A DNA stretch of 64,000 nucleotides from Plantago ovata (lineage: Eukaryota; Streptophyta; Magnoliopsida; Lamiales; Plantaginaceae), in contig CM051456.1 of assembly GCA_028274465.1 (NCBI GenBank), forward strand, positions 109,111,397 through 109,175,396, in the 5' to 3' direction. The notes beneath the pieces were generated by a model. That model searched no databases. It saw only the letters and a program-made list of their open reading frames with translations, and was not told where the DNA came from. Each line of letters begins with the position of its first letter. The first letter of the stretch is position 1. Shown here one piece after another: positions 10,001-22,078 of this stretch. A program made the position numbers and the translations under genes.

Positions 10001-11262
10001 CTAATTTTCAGATTCTGTTTTATGACCACGGTACATGCGGATCTGTAGGAAGCAAGTTACTTACATTACAGAAGGAAGATTAGTGTGATGACAATTGAGA
10101 AAAAAGCTCAAAACCCCATGCCAGAACTTCGCTTAATATGGAGTTTGAAACCGAAGTTTGTATAATGCAGAAAGTGCATTTGATACTCGGGGGTAAATGA
10201 TTTGATATTATTTCCCCTATCATATCATGTGTGCAAGTGCTAAAGGATAATTTTTGTTCAGATTTTGTCACGCTGTTTCCACTTTCCACACAAATAGGAC
10301 TAAAATTGCCTAAACACACTAGAAAGGGTAACTCCAGCAATATTTCCCAATCAATCTCAAATATACAGAAGCAAGTCGCCATTTACCTGAGCAAATGCAT
10401 ATATGGCTCGCAAGATCCTCGCATAATCAGTACCAAGCATTTGAATCACGGCATCTGCCAATAAAGTACCCCACATCCTGCACAAGGTACAAACATGGTA
10501 GGTATATTCCCATAGGTTTATCTGAGGAGAAGATGCAAGAACCAGAAAACTTAGAAATGCAATGAAAATTAAAAAACATTCAGACAAATAATGTTGAAAT
10601 TTACAAATAAAACTGAAAGAAGCACCTCCAGTACAGAGTGTGCATAAATACGAGCTCGCATAAATACAGTCTCTGGCTGATTGGTCGAAGAATTTCACAA
10701 CCAGAAGTTGATTGGTTTGTTACACCTTTCATATTTTCATTTATTTTTAACACAGCTAATGTTTTATAGGAAGATATTTCTTGCCAGGATGTATCAGCTA
10801 TGAATTACTAGCTGAATTGCTAATAAACAATAACCTCAGAAGAATTTATTTCATTGAAAACCAAGAAAATGTTCGATGAATGTCTATGTAGTAAAGAAAG
10901 TTATTGGAAATTAACTTTAAAAAGATGGAAGTGGAAAACCATGACATAGATATTTCATTGAGTAAGAGTCTTATACATTGGGCCAAGTAACTGAGCCAAG
11001 CCCCTAAGCCCCAGATAACGAGTGGCAGCAACCTTTAGACCCTGTAAGGTCAGAGGAAGATATCAGTATAGCTAACACGACGATCTAGCCCAACCAATAT
11101 TCAGAAACCTATCTCGCATGTCTATGAAATACTAAGTAAACATAACATATGTCACCTGCCTAGCAGCTAGTAAAGCTGATCCAGCTTCAAGATTGATAGC
11201 TGCCAACTGTCCGCCCTGAAAACCATAAACTGCGTTATTTTAGGGTAAAAGCCACTCAGAGG

Positions 11263-11358
<96 letters not shown>

Positions 11359-13717
11359 CCCTTAAATTACAATCTATATATGAAGACTTTGGGGACCTTT
11401 TTGAGAATCTCTTTCTTCATCTGATACTTGGCAGCTTCCGAGAACAACTTTCCGGTTAATCTCCCTCCTATCTACAATAACTTGTTGGCTCAAAGTTACA
11501 AACAAAACAGTAGGTCCAAATAACTCAAGGGATAAATGTCTTACAACTTCAAATAATTTCTCCAGCGTAAGCATTCCTCCGCCCTGAAATACACAAGACG
11601 TTAAATGACTAAAGAACCCAAAGGAGCGAAGATACAGAAAGTTTGAGCAGAAAACTATAAAACCTTTAATATCATTGGTGAGAGTTGTGTTGCTCCAATC
11701 TTTAGACCTGCCAGTTGTTGTACCTTCCACTGACTTATTCCCCGCTCTAGAGTACTAGACCCATCAGAATTGGAGCTGGATGCTCCTGCCTCTTCACTAT
11801 GGATTGAAAGTTACACATATGACCACAAAGATAACCAGTGTAGCCACCTCTAAGATGAGGTGATTTTTTTTTTTTTCTTTCTTTTCTTTGTAATATGCAG
11901 TTAAGTTTGATGATGAGTATGAAACAATTATTTTATCAATACATTGATGTTAGAGTTTCATAAGCTTTCAGGCATTAATTAATAAAATGCATATTATGAT
12001 AGTGTGTACATTTTGAAGTGCAAATTTGTTTAGCTGATACTCCTCCTACTCTGTTCTTTTGCTTGGATCAAATGAACGACAAACCATTGCACACCACCAT
12101 TTTCTTGTTTGATAATATAGTAGGAACATTCGTAAAATAGACTTAGTTCATCTAAACACGGACATCAGAGTTCAGGTGGGCTGAAGTAATCAACTAATAT
12201 TATCCATGTGGCAACTGATCTATATTCAGATCACGCCCAAAGGAAATAAATGCAATTAGCATTTGACAGAATACCATTCAAAAAAAAGTATCATCCATGA
12301 TATAACCCCACATTTATAACCAAAATGACAGGCTTGAGAGGTTATTTCTGAAAAATCTATGCAGAAAATCATCTTTTTCTGTGAATGTTATGATCTTAGG
12401 TACTTCCTTGTAAGGATTATGAAGATATAATAGAAATACATGTCACTAAGTTATCACAATGCAGTCAACAGATATTTCAATCCCTAGACTACTTCCATGC
12501 GTACTTTAAGAATCATCTTAAAAAGTAGTAATATAGAAAGCACAAAAAGGAATTACAGTATTCATGTTGTAATATTCAACAAACATAACTTCTATACCTT
12601 GAGTATTCTTGCCAGAGATGAAGAAATATCTCCACTTCTAGATCTTCAGCTGACAATTTGGCTGAACAAGGAATATTTAACTTCTTCCGAACACCAAGCA
12701 GTACATTTCTATATGATGGTCTCCAACCCCTGGCAATGGCATGAGCCAAATACAATAGCACCTTGTCAGTCCTAAAATCTCCAATATAATACATTCTCTT
12801 TCTACGTAGAATCAGAAAGGTTAGATCCAAATCTGACCACATCATCCGCTTCACCATAAGCAACACAAGAATCCATTTTCAAACACAAAACACAAATACT
12901 ACATAACAACTGAAGAAAATTATATCGTTCCAATAAACGCCTACTATACTCGAGAAAGTAGTGAAACAACCTCAAAGTCGACCGTGCATCAGCTGCAAGA
13001 AACAAGAACCTCGACTCCAGCATAGAGATGAAACAATCTCTCTCGTCGGGATCTTCCCCAATCATAAAATGATCAACATCAGCTCCTTTCGCTACTGATT
13101 TCAACAATGGACTGAAATAGCTGAAGCACAAACAAACATAATGAGAAAACAAAAATGCTCGTATGTATCTACAATCGAATAGGCAGCATAACGACCCGAA
13201 CTTCCGAACATAACAAATCAATCACCTGGGGCCAAACAAGATTTTTTCAACTTCATATAACTCAGAATCAGTGGCAAGTACAAGCACTGACCTAAGCTCA
13301 GGATCATGCCCACTACTAGCATTACTACTCTCTGCCACCAAACAAGAAACAAAATTAAAAATCAAACACCTACATTACATAACACTAGGGATGCAAATCA
13401 TGCAATTGAAATGTAGTGAGTGTAGTCAATTGTTTACCATATCTTGAAATTGAGGCAACAGGGGATCTTAACAAGGCCCTTGAAGCAGAATTGGTATTAC
13501 TAGAATTCCTCTTTGCCTTGTAGAAGAGCTGTAAAATGATTTGACGATGATTTCAATAAAAAGACTTAAAATGGTGAGAGTAGAAGAGTTTGGGGGAGTA
13601 ACTTACTCGGCAAGTTGTGTGTGCAGGAGAGGGGAGGAGGTGACTGCGGTGTGTAGTGTGGTGAGGGGCGGAGAAAGCGGAGAGCGGTGGCGCAGAGGCG
13701 GATGACGACGGAGACAT
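10001..13717 (-). CDS. YaaW/UPF0174-like protein, probably plastid-targeted
   Basis: Twelve exons on the minus strand (13717-13607, 13528-13438, 13331-13226, 13120-12971, 12729-12598, 11796-11664, 11583-11545, 11471-11397, 11215-11156, 11041-10977, 10477-10387, 10042-10001) join without frame error to 364 residues. The first exon is rich in Ser, Pro, Ala and His with no acidic residues, as in a chloroplast transit peptide. The mature part has FSPLLKSVAKGADVDHFMIG, an ESRFLFLAADARSTL helix, GWRPSYRNVLLGVRKKLNIP and ending QMLGTDYARILRAIYAFAQ. The RNVLLGVRKKL part and following helix resemble E. coli YaaW (UPF0174). The function of that family is not established. Two Gly/Ala-rich segments (GGQLAAINLEAGSALLAARQ and the next exon) may be membrane-associated. 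The start was chosen because it gives the transit peptide and is the only ATG in frame. Confidence 0.8.
11265..11358. repeat. (TA)n microsatellite in an intron
   Basis: About 90 bp of nearly pure TA dinucleotides sit in the intron between the exons ending at 11216 and starting at 11396 of the YaaW-like gene, close to the splice donor of the 75-bp exon. Length is likely polymorphic. Confidence 0.9.
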
Positions 13718-14059
13718 AGGGGTATAATGGGCCGGCTGTTTGTTTCAGCAACACCACACACTCAATAGTTCCACTGCTAATATTTACACAAGAACAATTT
13801 TTGCGGTATTAGAGTAAAAAGAAAAAGAAACATTACAGGAAGCCCCCATTTCTTTATGAAATTATACATAAACCACGAGCTTTACGAATTTTTGGGACGG
13901 TCATCACAAACATTTTATTACTTTATCCTCAAATACATAGCGATGGTTTATTTATTTTATTGTTTTCGACTATAGAGAAACAATGTCTAGTGGCCAACTA
14001 AAACATGGCGTACGATACAGATTCAGATTCAAATGTAATAAACTATGAAGTCACGTAAG
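13718..14059. other. Promoter region of the YaaW-like gene
   Basis: The 340 bp upstream of the minus-strand start contain no coding segment. The near part is GC-richer and continues the open frame upstream of the ATG without another in-frame ATG. Confidence 0.4.
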
Positions 14060-14570
14060 TCATAAGTTTAAAACAAGAAAAGATAAGCTAGATGCATCGT
14101 CCAAAAGTGATCTAGATGTGTCGCTCCCAAAAGTACTAATGGGGTGGTTGATAATGCCACTTCCAATTTTTGCTAGGTGATCAGCGACATTGTTGCCTTC
14201 TCTGTAGACGAACTTGAGCTCTAAATTTACGAATCCACGAGCTAGTCTCCTAATATCCAATAGGAAGTGCTGATGAGCCCGTACGGAAACTTGTGACCTG
14301 CATAGAAAATTAATCACATACAAGGAATTGGAATATAGTGTAACATTTTCCTTACCTATTTGTGTTGCTTAGCATTAGTGTTGATCTGATAGCCCAAAAT
14401 TATGTCATATTGTTGTCAACTATTCCTATTTCGCCCCACGCTGCTTGAACAAAATTACTCTCGTGATCTCTCATTAAGATACCTAAACCTGCTTTTCCGG
14501 GATTCTCTTGGGTTGATCCGTCAGTGTTAATAGTAGTGTACCCTACTGTCCCATGCATTAGTATTACTAC
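14060..14570 (-). pseudogene. RNase H-like (RVT_3) fragment, decayed
   Basis: Reading on the minus strand: YTTINTDGSTQENPGKAGLG (first catalytic aspartate), then FWAIRSTLML after an in-frame stop, YSNSLYVINF where active domains have ETDS, and FVYREGNNVADHLAKIG. The segment has at least one stop and one frameshift between these parts. The second catalytic aspartate is replaced by asparagine (YSNS). It looks like a solitary LINE-derived or RNase H-like gene remnant. No reverse transcriptase is next to it. Confidence 0.75.
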
Positions 14571-15467
14571 TGTCATTGTCTTATACTCCATCTGTTCCAC
14601 CAGAAGTGTCATAGTTTGACTTTTTTTTGTCAACAAATTTTAACGGTGGTATAGTATATGGTACGCGAATTATAGGATAGATGCAAACGGTGATGACTAT
14701 TTTAGGTGAAAGATGGTGTCAAACTTTTCATTTACGCACAAGTGTCAAGATCTTAACGATGATATAATATATGGTACGCAAATGGTACATTAAACTCGGA
14801 CCGCCTTTTAAGTGGGATTATTCAATGATCTCAAATCTTCCTCCTTTTTAGTGAGATTATTCAGCTAAAAGGTGAGCTTCAAGCCCTTCACACGCAAATC
14901 AGATAGAAATCCTCTTTATCATCTGATGTACCATTTCGTTTGATGGCAGGATGACAGGCCCAAAGTAGGATCGAATTGAGTGATAAAATTTGCTGCCGAC
15001 ACTTATTTTAGGTCCAAGAACTTGAATGCAAATATGCAATAGGGGGGTACCATAGTAAAGACCAATAATTCCAATGATAGCAACTGCTGTTAGTAATATC
15101 AGGCATAAACTACCAGAAGGTATCATCTAATAGAGCTCAATGCCTCAATCCTTACTGGTAGTATAAATTAAAATCCACAACGTAATATTTGCACATCATC
15201 CATATAATGATACATAATAGTACAAGAACAATGGCAAAACAACACTATAAAACAAACCTCCACTAACAAAAGGCAACTCCACCCTTAATATGTGCACCAG
15301 CTCTACAAGGAGTAGGTGGTGTACTAGGTTGTCTCAGAGCAATCTTCAACAATCAGGGTTATCGCCTCATTTCTGACACGCTTCACTGCCACATGTGTAC
15401 ATATAATAAAGAATATAAAGAATAACTGCAATAGAACGGAAAATGCGAGCATAGGCGGATGAGAATT
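14571..15467. other. Intergenic with diverged short repeats and one doubtful ORF
   Basis: Two imperfect copies of TAACGGTGGTATAGTATATG (about 14641 and 14757) indicate an old duplication or a worn MITE; the segment before it starts like a Stowaway terminus (ACTCCATCTGTTCCACCAGA). On the minus strand 15126-14899 encodes 75 residues with one strong hydrophobic helix (LCLILLTAVAIIGIIGLYYG). No family is recognised and no gene structure surrounds it, so I do not call it a gene. Confidence 0.4.
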
Positions 15468-17309
15468 TCACAGGCCGGCCGCAACCAATCCATGCAGCGT
15501 AACAATACCAATGACGACATTATCATCATTAATGACAGGCAAGAACTGCACTGGTGACGGAGGAGACTCCATCTTCTTCATTGCTTCAACAGCCATTGCA
15601 TCAGGACTGATTGTCCTTGGCTTCCTGGCACACCAGACCAACCAATTTATTTCATCAATATAAAGAGTAGGTAGATTGCAACTGCTTATGTGCCATAACA
15701 AATTGTATGTGCATCTTGGATTATATGGACTATAGGATGATACATCATACAAGAATGAATAATGTTGAGTACATGTATGAGTACCTCGGTAACTGAATGT
15801 GCAGTATACAAAATTGTTCAATGGAACTGCACTTCTTAGAGTTCAATATGAAATAAGGAAAGAAACGAAGAAGAAAAAAAAAAAGAGGAGAAACTCATGC
15901 ATCCATCTCAGTAAACTTCTACTCTTACATTTCATGCAAAGTTTTACCAAGCTCTTGTTACAATAGGTCTAATATCCATCCACTTTGGAGCAGACAGACT
16001 AACACAGGTTAAGAAAAACTTCACCAAAGTATGGCCTCAGGTCAGGTAAATAATACAAGTACTAAACTAGCAGCATGAAAACCATGTTTCAAGCCTGTTG
16101 CATTACATCTAAGAGCTTCAACAGAAATTTTATCTTGGAATTTATACTCATGAGTCATGAGTAGAATACACAAAACACAAAGAAACTATGACAAGGGCTA
16201 TCCACAGGCAAGCCCTGTTCTGTTAAACTAAAATCACAAATGCATATAGAGTTGTAATTTTGCAACTGCACATACAACCTTCAAATGATATGGTTATGTA
16301 AGTAAATGCAAGAGATGAGATGATAAGCATTTTACCTATTACACATCTGTCCTACAGTAAGGTTGAAGATTCCCTCGCCGCTAGCTTTGAGCGTTCGCCT
16401 CAAGTCGCCATCAGTAAATGTACCTAGCAGGTGATATTCATCATCTATGACAAGAAGGCATCCACATCCTTTACTTGTTAGCTCCACAAGCTGATCCATA
16501 ATCATATCATTCTCCCTGCACACAGGTAGATCCTCTTTCTTCTTCATCAGATCCTTTACCTACATGATGATAAATAAATAAATATTGAGGGCAAAATATT
16601 AATTAATTAATTAATTAATTAATTATAATAAGTTGATGATAGAAAAAACAACCTTGAAGATCAATGTCTTGCCAATTTTGCCAGCAGGGTGATTAGAAGC
16701 ATACTGCTCCTTGCTCAAATTCCTAGCCTCCATCAAGGCAATCGCAACGGTATCCCCAAAAACCATCTGGATCGCGGTAGAAGTAACCGGAGCGAGATCA
16801 AACGGACACAATTCGCGCTCCAAAGGCAAATGCACATTCAGATCACACAATCCGATGAGCCCATTGGGCCTGGCGGAGGTGACAGATATCAAATAAACGC
16901 CCTTAGATTTGGCGCACGGAACGAGCTTGAGCAATTCCTCTGAATTGCCGCTCTTACTGAACAGAACGAGGAGATCGTGGGAGGAGAGAATGCCTATGTC
17001 GCCGTGGAGAGCGTCGGTGGGGGATAAGTAGGCGGATTTGATGCCGAGAGAGACGAGAGTCTGGGAGATTTTCTGGGAGACGAAGCCGGATTTGCCGACG
17101 CCGGAGAAGAAAATTGTGCCGCTGGAATTCAAGAGGGTTTGGGTGAAGGTGAGGGTTTGGGAGAGGTCGAGGTTTTGGAAGAAATGGTTGAGGTATTTTT
17201 GCTGCGATTTGAACAGGTTGAGTAAATGTGTTTCATCTAGGTTGGATTTGATTCCTTGTTCTTCTTCTTCTTCCATTGGGTTAAGGAATGTCAGAGGTAG
17301 AGAACCCAT
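15468..17309 (-). CDS. SETH3: Arabinose-5-phosphate isomerase (KpsF/GutQ type)
   Basis: Three exons (17309-16653, 16559-16336, 15624-15468) give 345 residues. An N-terminal SIS (sugar isomerase) domain shows [31 protein letters not shown] and [15 protein letters not shown]. Two CBS domains follow ([20 protein letters not shown] with [34 protein letters not shown]). This order and length match bacterial KpsF/KdsD and the Arabidopsis homolog SETH3. The enzyme interconverts ribulose 5-phosphate and arabinose 5-phosphate, the precursor of Kdo, which in plants is a component of the pectin rhamnogalacturonan II. An alternating TTAA repeat (16598-16624) lies in the first intron. The first donor is GTTGTT, which is weak. 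No transit peptide is obvious. The gene appears intact. Confidence 0.92.
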
Positions 17310-17899
17310 TTGATTTTGTTGATTTTGGTGTTTGATTTTGGTTGTGTGTTTTGGGGCTATGTGTATGTGAGTGAGTGATTTAATGAGCAGAGTGAATATG
17401 GTGGGTGATGCTGCTGAGTGCTGACTGATGATGAGTTTGATATTGACTCATTGGTTTTCAATTAAATGTAATTAATTAATTAATAAATAAAAAAGGAAGA
17501 TTTTAAAGTCTCTATTCAACCCATCATTTCATAATTAATGATAAAAATAACTTCACAAATTTTATTTTCCAAATATCTTATGAAAAAAAGAAATTAGAAT
17601 GATTATTACTTTGCAAGAATTAAGAATACGGATTGTTTCATCAAAACTTCATATAAAAAACAATTAAAGTTTTAAACCACATAAGAATCAAAATTGTGAA
17701 TCGTACTACGTTTGCGATAATACGCGAACTAAGACACCAAACTTCACGAATCGGGACCAATTGGGACTCAGACGTGTTACCTGCAAAGTCCTATTATTTA
17801 GGTTAATAGTAATTATGATGTATTTTATTTAATTATTAGATTAGTTAGGACATATCATTTTCATAATTATCTGCTTAAAGTAGAAGTGTTATTATCATA
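17310..17899. other. Promoter and intergenic region of the isomerase gene
   Basis: No coding segment is seen. The first 120 bp upstream of the minus-strand start are TG-rich on the plus strand (CA-rich leader on the minus strand). The rest is AT-rich with short runs of TTAATTAATTAA. Confidence 0.4.
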
Positions 17900-18115
17900 C
17901 TCTTTCCCGCTATAAATCACCTACTTTGACTTTTTCGGTCAACCGCTTCCAACTTTGACTCCCAATTACTCTTAAACTACAATGATAAAATATTTAATAA
18001 ATTATATTATGAAACTTTAGGATCTGTATTTTTATAATATAATTTTTTAAATATTTTACCAGTATAGTTTAAGAGTAATCGTGAATCAAAGTTGGAAACA
18101 ATATAGTTTGGAACA
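17900..18115. mobile_element. MITE with inverted arms (AATYACTCTTAAACTA family)
   Basis: The left arm contains CCAACTTTGACTCCCAATTA and CTCTTAAACTACAATG (17948-17990). The right arm carries the complement (TAGTTTAAGAGTAATCGTGA, ATCAAAGTTGG) ending about 18100. The centre is AT-rich. A second relative lies at 60431-60617. No coding capacity; a Stowaway-like non-autonomous element is the likely class. Confidence 0.65.
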
Positions 18116-18320
18116 CTAACAATGTTCAACGGGTCAATTTCACAATACTTTAGAGCACTAACTCTATTTGACGGATCTATTTCACACTGTTAACATTGTT
18201 CGACGGGTTTATTCAACAATTGTTTAGATCGAACACTAACATTACTCGACTATCTACTATGGAATAATTTAAAGCAATATCTCTATTCGACCGGCTCTAT
18301 TGTATTAACTATTTGCGTTC
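18116..18320. repeat. Degenerate repeat around the CACTA insertion site
   Basis: Three to four imperfect units share the phrase TTCGACGGGTTTATTCAACA (GAACACTAAC as spacer). The same phrase resumes right of the CACTA element (TTCAACGAGTCTATTGCACA at 22076), so the transposon landed inside this array. TTC at 18318-18320 and 22076-22078 is the target duplication. Confidence 0.65.
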
Positions 18321-18974
18321 CACTACAAGAAAAACCAGGTTTAGCGACGGATGTCATTTGTCGCTACATGACAGCGATCCGTCGCTAAAGGCCATTAGCG
18401 ACGGATGGCCCGTTGCGAAAAGTGGCGTCGCTAATAAGAAAAGCTACGGATGAAATCATCCGTCCTTCCATTTAGCGACGACGGATAAGAACATCCGTCT
18501 CCGAGTTCACCGTTGACCAAATTTGAGACGGATAATTTTATCTGTGTCTATATTTAGCGACGGATAATGTTATACGTCGCTGTTTGGTTGATACACGTGT
18601 TCAACGCTGGACAGAGGAGATTTGGCGACGAATGGTATAATCCTTCGCTAACTTTTCTGGAATAATGTTTTTTTGTTTTTGTTTTTATTTATTGGTTTTT
18701 TTTTTAGTTGTACACCTCAAATACATACCAATTTTCGTATCTAAAAATTATATACAAATATATACTAATTAGTTAAGCATTCGAAATATGTGAATGAAAG
18801 TACTAATTGTCCTAAAGAAAAAAAAAAAAAGATGTTCGAAAAAAAAAAACAAATTGTCCGAAATAGAAAAAAAGTGTTCGAAAAAAAAAAAGAGTACTAC
18901 TACGAAGATCCGGGGGTATCGTCATCGCCCATGAAGAAGTCGGGAGGTGGCTCGGTACCCCGGGGGGGGGGGGG

Positions 18975-20786
18975 CATACTTCGCCATGATCCAGTCGAGG
19001 GATTTCTTGAAGCCATCCCTCATCCTCGCATGAGCTTCCTTTAACCGAGCAGTTTCCTGGGCCTGCTGCTGGACAGTCATCCTCAGCTGCTGCTACTCCT
19101 GGAGGTACTCAGGAGGCACATCGGCTTGTCCCCGTCGGCGCTTGGAGCTGGAGGTGGAGGCACCCTGATTGACCGTCTCCGCTATGGCCTGCGAGAAGTT
19201 GCCCATGCCGAAGACACGCCCCTTCTCATCGAGCTGGACGATCTCGAGATAGATGGCGTTCTCCTCCTCGACAGTAAGATCACGGTTCTCAGTCCTGGCC
19301 AGGAACTCCTCCTGAAAATTCAAACAAACAAGATTTAGTGCGTTATTGATTGAAGAAGCACATATTCAACAAAAGTATAGGAATTGAAAAAAAATAAAAC
19401 TTACCGCGATTTTTTTGCTACGCTCACCAGGGAAGATCATCCGTCCATCCTTATCGAGCTCCCCGTGAGCCTCACAGAAGTGCTCCCACATGGTCGGCTC
19501 CCTCCCCTCCGATATCTACATCAAATATAGACAAATTAATTAATGATTGAATTGAAATAAGACTTTAGAAAAAAAGAAAATATTACAAAGTAACTCAATT
19601 CAATATAACTTACCGCGTCTAGATGGTGCGCCAATTGGGATTTCAAACCCAGTTTATGCTTCACCGAGCCTGTTCCATCCGGTGGATTATAGGCCCGATT
19701 CTCCCTGTTCTGCTCCGCCAGCTTGTGAGCTTTAAGGTCCTCCGGCCAATACTTGATCCACTCGGGCCACTCGTCCTCCCCAATCCATCCAGGCTTCTTC
19801 CGGCTCTTCTTGATCTTGGAGATCTTCTTTCGGAAGGTCTCGGAGCCTTCATGTTCGAAGGCGTACCACAGGTCCGACTTGAACTTGTTGGGGAGGAAGT
19901 ACTTCTCCTACATTTCAGAAATTATACACACTTTAGACTAACATATCACTCAAACCAATTACACATTGTCCTAGAACAACTAACAACACGGTGACTAACA
20001 TATCACCCAAACCAATTGCACATTGTCCTAGAACAACTAACAACACGGTGACTAACATATTACCCAAACCAATTACACATTGTCCTAGAACAACTAACAA
20101 CACGGTGACTAACATATTACCCAAACCAATTACACATTGTCCTAGAACAACTAACAACACGGTGACTAACATATCACCCAAGTAAAGTGGAGAACATACC
20201 ACTCAAACAAAATAGATGATAATATAAAAACCATTAGCGTAGAAGAAAGATCACTAACCTCGAGAGCATTCCAAATCTCCACCTTCTGTTCCGGACGGAA
20301 AGTATGCCACTGGGTTCCCCGTGGTGGGAGATCCACTTGCTTCACGGATTCCTTACTGATGAACCTGGCAACCTCCCTCGGCATAATTAGCCTGTTGCAA
20401 TAACATACACAAATTAATCCAACTGTTACAAAGTACTTTGAAAAAAAAACATACAACACCAAGTAAATATGATTCATGTACTTACACATTCCCAGACATG
20501 GGCCACACTACGAGCTTGCCATGCATCCGCTCACCCTCCTTGTACCCCACCCCTGTGAACCCATCATCCGGCAAGTTTGAAAACATGTCGGGGCCAGTAG
20601 ACCCCGCACTGCTGCTCGAACGGGGGCCAGCAGGTGACTAGGTCTCGCTGACATGTGTAGCCGAGGTCCCCCCGACTGTGGCTGAGAACCAGGGGTGCGG
20701 AATGGCGAGTCTGGCTCAGACTCGCTAGCGGGGTAGCTACGGCTGCTGGCGGCCAACAGCTTCCCAGGTTTCTTTGGCCTCCCCAT
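18975..20786 (-). pseudogene. Transposase_24-type gene of the second CACTA, broken
   Basis: The minus strand begins [20 protein letters not shown] at 20786 and continues through segments homologous, in the same order, to the gene at 2562-4492: [60 protein letters not shown] with WPEWIKYW, then LTVEEENAIYLEIVQLDEKG. A frame change near 20640 separates the N-terminal segment from FSNLPDDG, and an in-frame TAG follows PPEYLQE at about 19090, after which a coiled coil would continue (QQLRMTVQQQAQETARLKEA). Several introns match the other copy. I read it as an inactive relative of that gene. Confidence 0.75.
19935..20185. repeat. 57-bp tandem repeat, about 4.4 copies
   Basis: Units start TAACAACACGGTGACTAACA at 19981, 20038, 20095 and 20152, exactly 57 bp apart and nearly identical. 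Because 57 is a multiple of three, both strands appear open across the array, but it lies in an intron of the Transposase_24 remnant and is not coding. Confidence 0.9.
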
Positions 20787-20809
20787 GATCTGCAAGTTAA
20801 ACAACAAGC

Positions 20810-20958
<149 letters not shown>

Positions 20959-22078
20959 TATTTTAAACTCTTAATGACTCATAACATAATACCAAAAAAT
21001 AAAAGAAATGTCAAAGCACCTTCATCAACCATACAAATATACACTTTTAATTATGACTCCCAGTCCACAACAAAATGTCAAAGCACATTCATCAGTCCGT
21101 TCGAAACATGGAATGGGAAACAAAATATACATATTCAATCAAGTAACTGTGCACAGTCTAACCTTACATATACCATATACTATGACTAATTGAATAGATA
21201 GTAACACAAGTGAATCGTTTTCGATATGTCAAATAATACCATTTTGAAATAAACCCAATTTGAAAGAAACCAACTTATATATTCACTTCCAAATATTTTA
21301 AAGCTCATTTCTGCTTCCACATATACATCATCCGAATAAGAAAAATACACAAATCAAACTACAGCTGCTGCAAGATTCAAGAATAGCTAAGCTATAACTA
21401 AAGAACAACAATCATGCTTTTGAATTTTTCCAAAAATTATCCAAAACAGTAAGAATTAAACAAAACTAAAAAAAATTAAAATGGTTAAATTAGGGATAGT
21501 AACCTATTTAAAATGAAGAGCACCGAGGGAAGGAATCACTCCAGTGCGGTGGTGCTGCAATCGTGAATCTCTGGATGTGGTGGGGCGCGAGGTGGTGGCT
21601 GTGAATGCCTCAAATCGCGAATGGTGGTGTTGGGGAGGGCGGTGGTGGGCAAATCGGACGGTGGCAAATCGGGTGGTGGTGGTGGAGAAAAGATAATTAG
21701 AGATTTTGAGAGTTAGAGAGAAAATGGGGAAATGGGGGAGAAAAGGTCTCGCCCGATCTGTAAATTAAAATATAGCGACTTATGAGTTCATCCGTCGCTA
21801 TATTTTTATTTATTTATTTTATTTATTTTTTAAATCTAAACCAAACTCTGGTCAACTCAATTTAGCGACGGATAAGTCTACCCGTCTCCATGTTAGCGAC
21901 GGATATATGCGATTCGTCGCTAATATGGAGCCGGATTGGGCATCCAAAGGTACGAACTGAGCTTAGAGTGCAATTCGTCCTTATCCGTCGCTACTCGTAG
22001 TCATCTGTCGCTAATTAGCGACGGATCACATCTGTATCTAACCATCCGTCGCTAAATGTGTGATTTCTTGTAGTGTTC

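Noticed and set aside
14899-15126. 75-residue frame with one hydrophobic helix
   Set aside because: No relatives recognised and no supporting gene signals; noted only within the intergenic entry.
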